Source: Climacium dendroides (lineage: Eukaryota > Streptophyta > Bryopsida > Hypnales > Climaciaceae). From it: a stretch of DNA of 64,000 nt. The translations under genes were made by a program, and so were the position numbers. The DNA lies in NCBI GenBank assembly GCA_950106755.1, contig OX467083.1:43848555-43912554 (forward strand), in the 5' to 3' direction. Of the stretch, positions 1 to 12,280 are shown one piece after another (within the stretch, counting starts at the first letter, position 1; every line of letters begins with the position of its first letter). The notes beneath the pieces are model-generated. The model had not been told where the DNA came from, searched no databases, and was given only the letters and a program-made list of their open reading frames with translations.

Positions 1-763
1 ATAGGATAAAAATACTAGGATATAACTCCTTGAAAATGGAGTGAATCAAACTATAGGCCTTTCCCACATAGACGATTGAATTGAAAAAGAGTCTACTTGG
101 TCACGTACACCGTTTTTATTGTAAACTTGTATCAAACCCCACATTGATAAAAAAAAAAGTCAAAGTCAAAGTCAATTATAGCATAGGGATATTTTCACAA
201 AGGCTTTTCCTATCACCAAAATACTTGTTAAGACTATCAACAATTCTTCATTGTTTCTACCTTCATTAGATAGTAACTATTGAACCTATCTAGTTGTTAT
301 AATGCTACCTAATATAAGGAATATAACTTATAAGTGGTACAAAGAACAATGTTAAATTTGACTTTTCAAACTACTCCCAGCTCTTTCATAAGTCTCATTC
401 TACAAAAAATTTAAAATTAGTCTTTTGTATTATTGCTTGGTTTGGGCCATTAACAAAAAAAATTTGATGTAAATCATTATTTGAGAGCAAAGAGAATTAT
501 CCACTTGTGAAGCTGCAATTAGTTATGTCTCCTTATTTCATTTACATATATGTGAACAACAAATAAGTAATTAGACAAGTTGGGTAGTCAACATATATCT
601 GGTTGCTGTTGATTGTAATATAAAATGAGAGACCTCAAAAGAAGCTAATCAATATTATCTTTTAATCCCTAAAGGCCAAGCCTACTAAATTAGGCAACAT
701 AGCAATTTTGGGCAAGTATGTGTGATTGAAGATTTTCATATTGTGGGAGTAAATTTTAATAAA
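1..763. other. AT-rich intergenic DNA, nothing recognised
   Basis: No reading frame with a recognisable product, no RNA gene and no clear repeat termini were seen. The longest open frame is 62 codons and has the low-complexity look of chance. Confidence 0.6.
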
Positions 764-1536
764 CACTCTTAGAAAATGGTGTTCAAGTCAACAAAAATTT
801 AACAATTTTTTGTTGACTAGGATACTACATTGACCATTTTAACAATTATTTGTTGATTTGGTATAAGCTAATAAAATGGTCATTGAATTTTTGTTGATTC
901 AAATAGTACAACATCCAAATCAACAAAAAGTTAACACTTTTTTGTTAAGACATGCCTCTCACTTGTTGGTGATAAAAGAGAGGTCACTTTGGTGACATAA
1001 GAGAGGAGAAGACAAGCTCTTTACACAAAGAGGATAATAAAAGGTCAAACAAATCATATGGGATATGTGAATCACTCATTGTCTTAATTCACATATCCCA
1101 CATGGTTTGTTCTACCTTCTACCACTCTATTTGTATAAAGAGCTTGTCTTCTCTTTACTTGTATCACCAAAGTCACCTCTTTTTTGTCACCAATCTCTAA
1201 GTTATAGGAAATAGATCTTTATTCTCCTTAATACAATATGAAGTTTAATCTTTTTCTAATTAAATTATAAAGTTTAATTTATAGTCCTATCTATGTGTTG
1301 TTGTTTGCCTATGACAATTTGCATTGAATTGGTATTTTGTTTGTCAGGTGGTGGCCATTCATTGAACAAATTTATAAATAAATTAATATTATAATTTTTT
1401 TGACTTGACCACCATAACAAAATGAACAACAGTTTTTTGTTAGGTACTATCCAAGACAACGCGACCGAGGATACAAATGACATCAATACTTTTTTGTTAA
1501 TTTTTTGTTATGGTGGTCACTGTTTTTCTACTAGTG
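764..1536. mobile_element. Mini-CACTA (non-autonomous En/Spm) element with AAA target duplication
   Basis: The right end, read on the minus strand, is CACTAGTAGAAAAACAG, a terminus typical of plant CACTA elements. The left end is CACTCTTAGAAAATGG, a diverged inverted copy. Both flanks are AAA (761-763 and 1537-1539), the 3-bp target duplication expected for CACTA. Subterminal copies of TTTTGTTGAC and TTTTTTGTTAA occur near both ends, as expected of subterminal transposase sites. The 773 bp contain no transposase. The centre is a large foldback, listed separately. Confidence 0.85.
965..1197. repeat. Central foldback hairpin of the mini-CACTA element
   Basis: Two arms of about 105 bp pair with each other around a short spacer near 1083: TTGGTGATAAAAGAGAGG... 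on the left and ...CCTCTTTTTTGTCACCAA on the right, with GACAAGCTCTTTAC facing GTAAAGAGCTTGTC and ATTCACATATCCCA facing GGGATATGTGAAT. Half of the same sequence recurs alone at about 8378-8440, so this hairpin is a dispersed unit in its own right. Confidence 0.85.
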
Positions 1537-1599
1537 AAAAGATGTGGATGAGGAATATCTTTCATGTGTATTAAAATTCAGGACATTAGAAAATGTGAG

Positions 1600-2347
1600 T
1601 CAAAAGTTATAGCGTAATATGTTACTTTTGTAAATGAACAAATTAAAAAACGGGGAAATTTTAATTAAAATTCAAAAATAAAATTTTGAAATTGATTTTC
1701 TAAATTTATATACACGTAAAAAACTTTGGATCATTCTATTTTGATTAATGAAATGAAAGTTATGAGGAGTTTTAGTTTGCAAACAAGTTATGGATTTTCC
1801 ACTCTAAAATAATCTTTGAAGTCTTTTGTTTAACTCAATTTTCAATATTTTGTAAAAAAATAAAAAGATTAGGTGTAGATTGCTTATTATAACATTACAA
1901 CCATTGGAATTGGCATTTTCAATTCCATAAATAAATTGTTGACAATTTTGTGTTTTGTATTATTCTATACATCTTTCTACTTACTATTTTTTTCCTATAT
2001 GTTGTACAATTCCAAATGATTTGAAATTTTCAAGCATGTAGCCAACTTGCTTTGAAGAATGAATCCAAAGAAGCCCCACAATTTGGACATTTTTTCATAC
2101 AAATCTAACCTTGTGAAGTGCAATTATCTTTTTCTTGCAAAACCTAAGAAAGGACTTTTGTCACTTCAAATGCTAATGTCTTGCAATCTACACTGTGAAA
2201 ATTTCTGAAATTTTTTGAACTAGCGTACCACAAGATCTTATATCCAAAAATGATATTTTTCTATAATTTGGTACTTATACTAGAAATGGCAACTTTGGAG
2301 CGTTTTTGGTGAATACATAGTCATGAAACTTTAGGGATTAACTCATA
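1600..2347 (-). mobile_element. TTAA/CCC-end repeat family, inverted copy
   Basis: This is a diverged copy, in reverse orientation, of the ~900-bp family best seen at 59174-60059. Its right end, CTTTAGGGATTAA, matches the family terminus. It shares, among others, the segments around GCATGTAGCCAACT and GCAATCTACACTGTGAAAATTTC with the copy at 53749-54306. The left end is too diverged to place exactly. No coding potential was seen. Confidence 0.6.
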
Positions 2348-4660
2348 CTTTATTGTAAGTGTCATAACCCTTGTCACAACCTTTGAACCTTTGATAGATG
2401 AACACATTGATAGATGAAAGAATTTATGATGATCGGATCAAGACTTTGATGGATGAATGCATTTATGAATCGTGAATTAATTCATGATGAAATATGCACT
2501 AGTGGATAAGCAAAAATTGCTTGGAGATAGAGATCTTAAGATGATGGATTTGTGTATTGGAATTAGAGAACTTCAATTGGAAGACAAGGGCATTGAAGTT
2601 AAACAATTCTTAAACAAAGACAAGCCTATGGAACTTGGAGTTAGATTACTCCAAGTAGAAGATCAAGGTTTGGATAAGAGATGATTTAGAGAAGATATGA
2701 TAAGATATGATTGGAGAAATATAATTAAGACTTTTATTTTAGTAGATGGTTCTAGATAAAACCAAGGATAGAAAGCTAAAAGTAGAAAAGAAGTCATAAT
2801 TTATATTAAGGATTAATAGTCTTTATTGATGGTCTCTATTATATAAAACAAGGGGTGAGGTGATTCTTTTTTCAAAAATTGATCTCTCTTTATGGTTAGG
2901 TGGTTTGAGGCTTTAAGCTCTTGTGAAACATTCTTATAATAAATACATCTTACATTCATACTTAGAGTGCATTGTGTTTTAAAGTTACAAGCTATGGGAG
3001 GTTTATAAGAATAAGACCAATTGAGAATATACCCTTTGACTTTTTGAAATGAGTTATGTGACCTACATGTATCAATTATAGGTTAATTATAGGATGAGTT
3101 TGCATGACATTTTTGAGCCCACATATTATAAATTAGACTTTAAAGTAGAATGGTGACAACGTACTGAAAAGGGGCAATCAATGTGTTTAGGGTATTAATC
3201 CCCCCACTTTTGACTTGTAAAAAATTGTCCGTTGATCTGCAATGGGAATTAATTTCCCCCCACATACTATCAAACTTTGAAAAAATTGAAGAAATTGATG
3301 TCAACCGTCAGATCTTGACCATTGGATATATGATACAAAATACAATATGGAATACAAAATTTGGATTCATGATGCAAATATGGATACAGATGGTATACAT
3401 GATGCAGATGAAGTATACATGTACCTATTCAAAATACGGATCCAGATATGGCAGTGTCATATATCCCATATCAATTGTAATCATATTGCATCTTAAAAAA
3501 ATACAAGTATGAGGGGGTGGGATAGGATTATGTAACAAAAATACATTTTGTAAAATGTAATTAACTCATTCATTGTTTTGAGCTCATTGTGAAAATTATT
3601 ATTTGTCACAATGAGTTTAAAAGAGGTAATAACTACCTTTCCATGGTAACAAAGAGCTCATTGAGACTAATTATCACACTTAGTTGAGCTTTCAAAAGGC
3701 AACTATAATTAATTAGTTTTTTTTATTTTGGCATGAAAAATCAAAATAAATATAGGAGTCCCCGTAGCAATTAATCTTGAAATGCAAGTAAAATTGGTTA
3801 TAGCTCATCCACCCTTCCAGGGGTAAAAGCCACAACTTGACTTTGAAAAAGGATCAAGAGACAAAGCCCCAAGTGAGGGGTAATCCTACCTACTATCCAT
3901 GATTAGGTTTATAGAAGAAGGATAATGATCTATTTGGAAATTACCCATTTAGTGTAATAAGTTCATTCCAAGAGATACGGTAAAGTAGGAATTTTTTATG
4001 CTAATACATTCATTTCTTAACTAGGTAACATAATTTTAAAATACACAATTTCTCATTTGAAAATACTCAAGTAAGCACAATGATGGAATAGTTGATATTC
4101 ACTCACAAACTAAACCAATCATGAATTATTTATAAAACAACGTTTAGGCTAAACATTCCCAACTTGAACTAATGTAAATCAATGGCACATTCCTCTCATG
4201 AATTAACTACAAATCATTCTTTCAAACATCTAAGCCTTTATTAGCACTAAACAACATTTCATAATTTGAAACTACTCATTCTCCTACTCAAAATTCACTC
4301 ATATAACACAAACATTAACCACACAATTTTTCTATTGCCTCTACTTGGCAAAAACATTCAATTAATTCAAATAATACTCAACATTTTGACTTGGAAATCA
4401 TCATTCACATTACAACAACACTACACATATGAATTGAAATTCAGCAATTGCAATTATTTATTTTCATTAAAAAATTTATTTAGATTTACAACCCATTCTT
4501 TTGCTACTCCAATCAATTTCACAACCACAAACGTCCATACACATTACAAAAGGACCAATTAGGCTAAGCATATCATTGTATTTAATCAAATTCATTTGAT
4601 GAACAAATCACCATATTACACTATTTCTTCATTCACTTGATAAAATTTTTGTCACTATGT
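2348..4660. other. AT-rich intergenic DNA without recognised genes
   Basis: Several short open frames (66, 109 and 98 codons) are present but show no recognisable domain or convincing composition. Around 3170-3330 there are runs of CCCC and phrases such as ACCGTCAGATC that recur in many plant repeats, suggesting old transposon debris. Termini could not be defined. Confidence 0.5.
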
Positions 4661-4975
4661 AGCACTTCCACCAACCGGCGTTTCCATCACTCCATATCCA
4701 TCATCAATTCTCACACACTCATTCTCGCATACTAACATACATCACATAATAAAAAAAATCCAAAGAAATTACACAGCTACTTGAGGCTGGGATCTGCACT
4801 TGTCATTTATAAAGTAGGTGCAAATCATATAAAACTTCCCAAACTAATAAGCAGTCACAAGCGGTTACCTACCAACTTCCCAACTAGGCAACCCAATTGA
4901 AACACACAAGCTGCCAACTAGAACTCTAATTTAGACCACTAACAATCATAAGTGGACCCATTGGCAATTCACTAT

Positions 4976-5092
4976 ACCAACACACTTACCCCGACTTGGC
5001 ACTACATAGGCAAAAAATGCCCCACAAATAGTAAAACAACACATTAAATCACCAATTTGGACAACAAATTGTCGGAGTAAGTGTATTGGCAC
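4976..5092. repeat. Small inverted repeat
   Basis: About 20 bp at 4976-4997 (CCAACACACTTACCCCGAC) pairs, with two or three mismatches, with GTCGGAGTAAGTGTATTGG at 5071-5092, leaving a loop of roughly 75 bases. It may be the core of a degraded MITE; no target duplication was seen. Confidence 0.55.
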
Positions 5093-5119
5093 AACCAAGT
5101 TCCCAACTAGCTAATAAAA

Positions 5120-6480
5120 AGACCATCCAAAATACACCCAAAATGACAAAATGGAATCCAACTAAAACTTTTTAGAGTTCTTCAACCATGGCTTTTAGAA
5201 AACTCAACTCATTTGCATTTGCACACATATACACAATGACTTTTAAGAAATCAACCAAAAGTTCTAACTCAGCGAAGCTAAACTACTTCATTCCATGCAA
5301 AATGAGAGCAAGTCCATTGCATACAAAATTATATTAGTGGCATACATTTCCAAACTTGAGTTTAGAGATGTGATTAGGTCCATTAATAACATTTCAACAA
5401 AATCCTATTTTGACAAAATTAATTAGAGACACATAGAATCAAGTTTTGCTAGCTCAAAGCATCCCCGTGCCGTGCATACAAGGCTAGGATGCCATAGGCA
5501 AGCCTAGTCACCCCCCCCTTCCACTAGAGCATGTTTGACCAAGTTTCAAGTACCAAGCATGCTAAATTTTCTTTTTTTTCCTCAGTTTTTGGTGCATAGT
5601 GAAGTTTTGGCAAGGCCCAATATTGACTATTTTCTCATTACTTTTCAAAAACAAAGCTATGCTTATTCACAATAAGTCATCACTATAGTTAGTTAAAAAA
5701 ATGCATGTGCCATCAATTTGGGGCATAGGTCATTAACCATTAATGGACATTTCATGTTTGAGCTTGATCAAACTTCATTAGATATCTACATTCAACTATA
5801 AATTTCAAGAATTTGATATTTTCACATGTAGGAATGTATGTAACAAATGTCTAGAACTTAATTTCATTTTTTCATAATTAAAGTTATAAAATTGAATTTC
5901 ATATGATTTAAAAAAAATCATAATAATTATAAAAATACTTAAAATAATATGAAATTTTTGAGAAAATGGAAATAATAGTGACAAACATTGTGGTGTAATT
6001 GATATACTCCTTGAGATTACACGAAGAGAAGTTTGGTAGAAAAAGTTTAAAAGTGGTGTATTTTTAACTTTCAAGATCCCAACTTAAAGGTGTCACATAA
6101 ATTACAATTTTGAAAAAAAAATCAAATGGAGTGAAAAGTAGATTATTGGAGCTACATTTTTTAGTGAAGCTTAAAAACATTTAAAATCGTAAACTATGTG
6201 AAAATTCAAGTTTTGACTTTTAAAATGATTGAGGGGCTTATAACATTGTTTACTAGTGTTGGAGGGGTAACACATGAAAATTCAAGTTTTCCTACCTTGA
6301 AATATGGAGCCTCCTAGCATTGTGGCACATACTTTAAGTGTTACTTTCCATTGTTGACTCTACACCCAACTAATAGTACCTTCGTGAATCAGCAACAACA
6401 TTGATATAACCTAGCCAGTTATTTTGTTTACATTATAACTAAACATCTTGCAAGTATCCAAGGAGAAACTATCCTTTGTG
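5120..6480. other. AT-rich intergenic DNA, nothing recognised
   Basis: No gene, RNA gene or bounded repeat was recognised. Open frames up to 89 codons are low-complexity and judged to be chance. Confidence 0.55.
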
Positions 6481-6483
6481 CAT

Positions 6484-6735
6484 GGTTGCTAGTATGTTAG
6501 CTTAGGAACTAGGCTCCTATGTTATAGGTACCTATATTACAGAAACCTTTCATAGTTATAGGATATTTATATTATAGGCATCTTTGTCAAAGGTAGCTAT
6601 GTTATAAGCACCTTCCATGGCTATAAGGTACTTATATTATAAGTATGTATGTTATAAATACCTTTAATAATTGTAAAGTACCTACTTATACCTAGACTCA
6701 AGACTCGTAGGCTTGCATTTCCCGGCTCACATGCT
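6484..6735. mobile_element. MITE-like family M3, copy 1
   Basis: A ~240-bp unit built from phrases like CTATATTATAGGTACCT, beginning near TTGCTAGTATGTTAGC and ending near GGCTTGCATTT. Related copies lie at about 56950-57205 and 63231-63456. In the third copy the two ends are imperfect inverted repeats of about 45 bp, so this is probably a small TIR element. The right end of this copy seems truncated at the G+C-richer segment that follows. Confidence 0.6.
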
Positions 6736-7300
6736 TCCCTCCTCCGGAACACCTACCACTTCCATTAGGCACACCGGCCAATCTTTCTTGTGGAGATTCC
6801 GCTACCCTACGATGGTGATGCTCTTTGAGCATCGCCAACCATTCCCTGGATACATGGCTAGGAAAATGAGTTGTCCTAAGCCTTGCAACTCCCAAAATGC
6901 TTCCGTCCCCCACTCACTCCCAAGAAAGCAAATTAAACACTTCAAAACAAGACAATCTCGTGCCATAATCAAGAGCCAACCCAAATGCCAATTGACAGTT
7001 GAAAAAAATGTAAGAAATGGCCTACAAACCAACAAAGCGACAAGAGCCAACTAGCATGGCGGGGATGCTCTCCTAGTGTTTGGAGAACATGACCAGGCTC
7101 TTTTTATCCCTCACCAGCGCCCGTGGTGAACCACGTTTTCCTCGCCCGCCGTGCCCAAGCCCGCACGGGGCCGAGTGAATGGGTGGCGATGCTCCTGTGC
7201 TGCACGTAAGCCTTCCCCTCCCCTCCTCAGGTGCTGGGAAGTTGAGTCCATTCCAAGTTGCAGTTTTTTTTGTAAGTTATTTGTCTGCAAAGTCACAGCA
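6736..7300. other. G+C-richer segment of unknown origin
   Basis: The composition rises well above the surroundings, most clearly at 7060-7240 where CCCGC, GCCGTGCC and CACGGGGCCG occur. The segment is open for 113 codons on the plus strand (6713-7054) and 82 on the minus (6802-7050), but neither product is recognised. A related phrase, GATGCTC with GCATCG or GGCGATGCTCC, recurs within it. It could be captured gene sequence or part of a transposon. Confidence 0.35.
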
Positions 7301-7454
7301 TTGGAAACAGTTATGATTCCACGTTCTTTGGAAGACCCAAAAGACCGATAAGCTTTACATTCTCGGTCCTCATCTGATCCAATCTTGTAACTTATTAATC
7401 ACCAAAACCACCTGCACTGATCTTCCTTTCAAATGGTTGGTGAAAAACTAAGCT

Positions 7455-7730
7455 AAGGTAGGTACACCCAAATGTGCCACTGACCTTAAACCGCCATCTA
7501 TACCATATGCACATCTCCAAAATCAGTTCTGTACCTATGTGGAAGAAACGCTTTCAGAACCAAAATTGGTTCCTTCATAACTTTTGCATACAATATCCAA
7601 ATGCTGCGTTCTCTGGTGCATTAGAACCTCCTTTCGCTTGCCAACAAGAACATATGAAAAATTGGACCAGTCTAATAATAGAAAATAGGCTCAGTAGCAA
7701 AAAGTGATGGTTTTGGGGTGTACCTACCTT
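7455..7730. mobile_element. MITE family M1, copy 1 (hAT-like)
   Basis: The 276-bp unit begins AAGGTAGGTACACCC and ends GGGTGTACCTACCTT, a perfect 15-bp TIR. Flanks ACTAAGCT (7447-7454) and ACTAAGTT (7731-7738) look like an 8-bp target duplication with one mismatch, the length usual for hAT elements. A second copy of exactly the same length lies at 54589-54864, and a more diverged one at 53458-53746. A 77-codon open frame runs through it, but in the 54589 copy the matching frame is shorter and has a different start, so I do not regard it as a gene. Confidence 0.85.
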
Positions 7731-7739
7731 ACTAAGTTC

Positions 7740-8538
7740 AGTGAAGACTCAACCTGCCCAGCTCTCACTGAAGCTGAGTCAATTGGGGACTACTAACCAG
7801 CCATGATAGTACTGTGATCACCTGGTCAATAAGCATCTTGAACTTCTCTCATCTCAATAAGGATGCAGCAAATCAATCCATCACACTTTTTAAAAAAAAG
7901 CCTTGGAGATTCCTTGGACGTGTGTGCGGGACACTAAATCCTCCATTTGAAGGTGGCCGTAGTTGACGTTGCTTGACTTGTACAACTAGATGAAGTGCCT
8001 CCCGTGGTGTACGAATAATTCCTTCCAAGATACCTTGGGGGAGAATTGAGTTATAATGTTCAAAATCTCATTGGTTGGTCTTAGAATGTGATTTGTTGTG
8101 TTGTCAGAATAGGAAAAATCATTGGTTGGGGGGAGTAAAAAGGCCCCCCCAGAAAGATGAACAATGTTATGTACGCTTAGGTTCGACCACAGGACTTGGT
8201 CAAGTGTGCTAGTAGCAAGAGTGTGACCTTATAGGACCTCAACCTTGCAAGACCATGATCTCAACAAAACTTAGGACGAGGACATCCTTCGCAAGGTGAC
8301 GCCCTTCAGGATTTGGGGGGGGGTCAGGGTTTTAGGGTTTTCATTTAACTATAAGCAGTTGAGCTCCTACTCATTCTAGTTTATGTATCCCACATAGGTT
8401 GGTTTATCTCCTACCACCTCACTTGTATAAAGAGCTTGTCTTTTCATTTCTAATCATACAAAATAAGTGGGTATTTAAACAAAGTGAGGTAGATGTGACA
8501 TCATGCCATATAAGCAAGGGTTCATTTCGAATGGTGAT
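7740..8538. other. Intergenic DNA, nothing recognised
   Basis: Mixed composition with poly-C and poly-G runs near 8145 and 8320 and a short stretch resembling plant telomere repeat (GGGTTTTAGGGTTTT near 8330). No open frame of note. Apart from the foldback arm at 8378-8440, no bounded repeat was recognised. Confidence 0.5.
8378..8440. repeat. Single arm of the foldback unit found at 965-1197
   Basis: The stretch with TATCCCACATAGGTTGG, then TATAAAGAGCTTGTCTT, matches one arm of the hairpin inside the mini-CACTA element. The second arm is not visible here, so this is a solo or truncated copy. Confidence 0.6.
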
Positions 8539-8542
8539 TTAA

Positions 8543-9487
8543 CCCGTAAATTCCCAAGGCCTCTTTTCCATCAAAAAACACTCAAAATTGCCATTTCTAT
8601 ATCAAAAAGCAAAAAATAATTTCATATTTTTTCAACATTTTTAACCATAGGATATTGTACTATACTAGTATAAAAATGTGTGCAAGAAATTTCACAAACT
8701 TTGACCATGTAGATTGCATTTAAAGTAACAGAAACAAGTTTTTTTGCACCTTGCTCAACTACATCTTTTGACTTTGAGCCTTCATAACTTATAATTTCTC
8801 CTCTATTGATTTTGAAATCCTAATTTTATATGATAAAGAATTGAGTTGAGAGTCTACAATTTTTTTTATAAAATACACACACTTAGTTTTCATTCATTTA
8901 AAAATTGTTAAGTAGAAGTAGATTCAAGATTAAAGGAAAATTTAAATTGTTAATTATAGCTCTAAGATGGAATTGAATTACACTAATCCCAATAGTGAGA
9001 TTGTTTTAGCAAGAGATCTTAACCTTGTGAAATATTTTTTTCTGAAAAGTTCCAAAAATTGAATTTAAAAATAAATCCTACAAGTTATTTTTTTCAAAAG
9101 ATGTTCTAATTGCCCCAAAAATAAGATTGTCCCAAAAATAAGATTGTCCCAAAAATAAGATTGTCCATAATTTTCACACAACAAATCCAAATGGAATGAA
9201 TCAAAGCCTCCCATGTACATAAAAATTTAATCTATACAAAGAAAAATTTAAAAAAATTTTACTTTAAGTTTTGTTGAAGTTTTCTTTCTGCCTACCAAAT
9301 TAAAAAAGGCTTTTGTGCCATAACTTTTGCTCCTAAGCTCCAATTGAAATAAAAATTATATTTTTGGAAAGCTAATATATTTTTCTATCTTGATAGAAAT
9401 ACTCAAAAAAACAAATCAAATATTGAGACCATAGGAACTTGTTCAAAATCCATTTTGCCCCATGAGGAGACAATGAGACTTTAGGGA
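8543..9487 (+). mobile_element. TTAA/CCC-end repeat family, copy 2
   Basis: About 945 bp bounded by TTAA on both sides (8539-8542 and 9488-9491). The left end reads CCCGTAAATTCCCAAGG and the right end GAGACTTTAGGGA, an imperfect inverted repeat. It is collinear over its whole length with 59174-60059, sharing phrases such as GCACCTTGCTCAACTACA and CCTAATTTTATATGATAAAG. TTAA target sites with C-rich ends recall piggyBac-like elements, but no transposase is present and Kolobok- or Sola-type origin is not excluded. Confidence 0.75.
9113..9165. repeat. 17-bp tandem repeat, three copies
   Basis: CCAAAAATAAGATTGTC is repeated three times head to tail inside the TTAA-bounded element. The equivalent position of the copy at 59174-60059 has only one diverged unit, so the expansion is specific to this copy. 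Confidence 0.9.
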
Positions 9488-9589
9488 TTAATGTCTTGTA
9501 GGGAAGGACAACATCCAAACAAATTTTGAACAAATTTTTCAAGTTTTGAAAAAAAAACATTTTGTGGTACAATTTATACAACATTTTTC

Positions 9590-10495
9590 AAAGTTCATGT
9601 AAAACATTCATTTTTTACAACGTTTTCACCAAAAATGCTCCAAAATTGCCATTTCTTGTACAAGTACCAAATTTTAGAAAAAAAAACATTTTTGGATACA
9701 TGTGGCCAAAGTATCTTGAAGTAAGTTGGTTTGAGAAGATGTAGAAAAAATCCAAAATTTTTCACCATATAGATTGCAAGATATTAGTGTCTAAAGTAAC
9801 CAAAAAAAAAATTGGCCTTGTGAAAAACTGGGCAACTGCACTTTATAAGGTTACATTTGTATAAAAAAATGTCTAAAATGGTGGTGCTTTTTTGGATTCA
9901 TTTTTCAAGACAATTATTTGTATCCTTGAAAAAGTTCAGCATATAGGAAAAATATAGTAAGTAGAAAGAAGTAGAAAATGATTCAAGATACTAAATTATT
10001 AAGAATTTAGTTATGGAATTGAAAAATATCAATCCTAGTGGTTGTAATGTTGAAATAAACAATCTACATCCTATGATTTTATCTTTTCAAAAAATATTGA
10101 AAATTGAGATAAATAAAGGACTTCCAAGTTTATTTTCAAGTACTGTAGAGAATTCCAAACTACCTGCAAACTAGAATTCCCCGTAATTTTCACCTCATTA
10201 ATCAAAATGGAATGATTCAAAGTTCTGCAATATGTGTTGATTTAGAGAAACAAATTTAAACTTTTATTTTTTGGAATTTTTTTTAACTGCCTACTAAGCA
10301 TTAAAACTACATATCATGCAATTTTTTTAACCTTGTAGTAAAAAATTATGAAAATTGTTGCACCTTAAAGCTACTCCTTGGGCACATGTTGTATTCAAAG
10401 AAAAAAATTATGTTCATACTGAACTACCCCAAATTGCTATGTTACCCCAAATTGCTATGTTGCCAAAAAACACAGTTCATTGCTTTAAGGGGTAA
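9590..10495 (+). mobile_element. TTAA/CCC-end repeat family, diverged copy 3
   Basis: The same orientation and order of segments as the preceding copy can be followed: a start resembling AAATGCTCCAAAATTGCCATTTC, then CATATAGATTGCAAGATATT, then TTTTCACCTCATTAATC and AATGGAATGATTCAAAG. Ends are not sharply conserved. A 20-bp duplication (ACCCCAAATTGCTATGTT) occurs at about 10424-10463. Confidence 0.5.
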
Positions 10496-10499
10496 AGAT

Positions 10500-12270
10500 A
10501 TTAAAAATAATGATTGATCTTTTTTCCTATCTAAAAATGTTTCTTGGAGACTTTCATCATCCACAAAATGATTTCATGGGTCATTGTGAGCTCCCATTTT
10601 GTCACCTGGAACTCACTGTTTTTTGGGTTTTTTTTGCAAAATATAGTGTAGAAAATAGTACAAAAGCCCCCCAAAGAGTGTAAAATCAAAATAGGTATGT
10701 TACATGCCAATATAGTATTTGGTCATATTTTGAGTGTTTTTACCTAAGTAGATTCAAATCCCGCTTATAAATAGGTTAGAAACCACAAAATCACGATATT
10801 TACCGACCTTTAGTAGAATTGCCCAAAATGGCCTAACCTACCATGTATGTGACAATGAATGGCTAAAATTGGTCTAAGAAAACTTGAAAAGAACCCTAGA
10901 GCCTAGATTTATAGATAGATTTTAAGTTCTCAATCAATTACTATTTTTTTTTGTAGAAACCCCAATTATTAGTCTACAAGTTGGAAAAAATGCATGATGA
11001 ACTAGTGGAGGGAATCACGGCCAAAGGATGATGTTTCAAGGTTGAAATTGCACTAGGAACTCAATGGCGAAGTTGCTTTGCTAAGATTCCTCTCCGTGTA
11101 AAAAATTCCCTGAAATCCAGTAATTAAAGGATGGTGTGGGATTTTATTCTCCTTCAAAAATTGTGTAGAATCCAGAGATGGGCTTACAAATATTTTGTAG
11201 GATTCTATGGGTGGTCCCACAAAAAGTTTCAATTTTTTTTGATACTCACAAGATGCCTTTCCAAACAATCAATTACTTTAGCCTACAATGGGGAATTCAT
11301 AGAAATTATCCAGATTGCGATAAAATCTCACTAAAAATCAAAGTAACTTTTTTTTATATTAATAAGACGCTCCAACAAATTTCAAGACATTCTGATAGCT
11401 AGAAGTGCCCGAATTAAAAGGATTCCTAAAAGATTGGCAAAATTAAAAGATTACAGTGGAGTTGACCGACGGTTCGGGAGCATATGACATCAAAATGAGG
11501 TCCAAGTTTACTCCCACACACCTAATAAAGACCCTAGGCTAGTTACTTTTCTCAAAAAAGTCAACCTCTAAAAATTGGATTTTTACTCTTTTTTATTGTT
11601 AAGTTGGTGCTAGGATTTGTTGAGTTTTTAGCATATGAAAAGGGGTAAGGGATTCCTTTATACTAAAAATGGCCTTCTAAAGCCAATGGTATAATCTGTT
11701 TGTGATTTGGAGTTAATCTCCAAAAGTTAGAAAATAGACTAACATAGAAGGTCAAAATTGGTAGAATTAGGATGAAATCCTAATTGATAAGTTTACCTCA
11801 ACAGAATGAGAAAAGATGGGTGCCCTTGTAAGGGTATAAATGGGTACCCATTCTCCTCTTTTCTCATCTCTTATAGCCATATTTTGGTTCATTTTACACA
11901 TTGGTCCATTTGTGTGGATTTTTTGGCCAAATTTGAGTCAAAGTTGTAAACGTGTTGTTTATGGAACATTTCAAGCTCCTTTTGTGGCTATTTTGTGAGC
12001 TTTGGAGGACATTGGGGTCCTTTCAAATTTTTCTTGTTGTATATTGAACTTGTTTTGGAGTCCTTACCAAGTTTTGATAGTTTTTATGTATTAACTTATC
12101 TTTTGTTAGTATTGTTGTTCTTTGTCCAAGTTCTTGTTTAGAACTTGAAAACTTTGTACTAATCCTTGAGGTTCTTCCCTTGTGATTAGAAATGCCATTT
12201 AGGGGAGTCCTTTAGCTTATTTTTGTTGTTGTAGATTGTACTAATCTTTGTTATAGGTGCATAATTAATT
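10500..12270. other. Intergenic DNA without recognised genes
   Basis: No gene was recognised. Near 11818-11860 the order GGGTGCCCTTGTAAGGG, TATAAATGGGTACCC followed by a pyrimidine-rich tract resembles a core promoter of the kind found in a retrotransposon LTR, with GGGTACCC able to fold back on GGGTGCCC. LTR ends could not be located. Confidence 0.4.
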
Positions 12271-12280
12271 TGAACGGTTA

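Noticed and set aside
7474..7707. 77-codon frame with apparent homologue at 54558-54752
   Set aside because: It lies inside the non-coding M1 MITE. Similarity between the copies is the same outside the frame, and the start and end of the frame are not kept.
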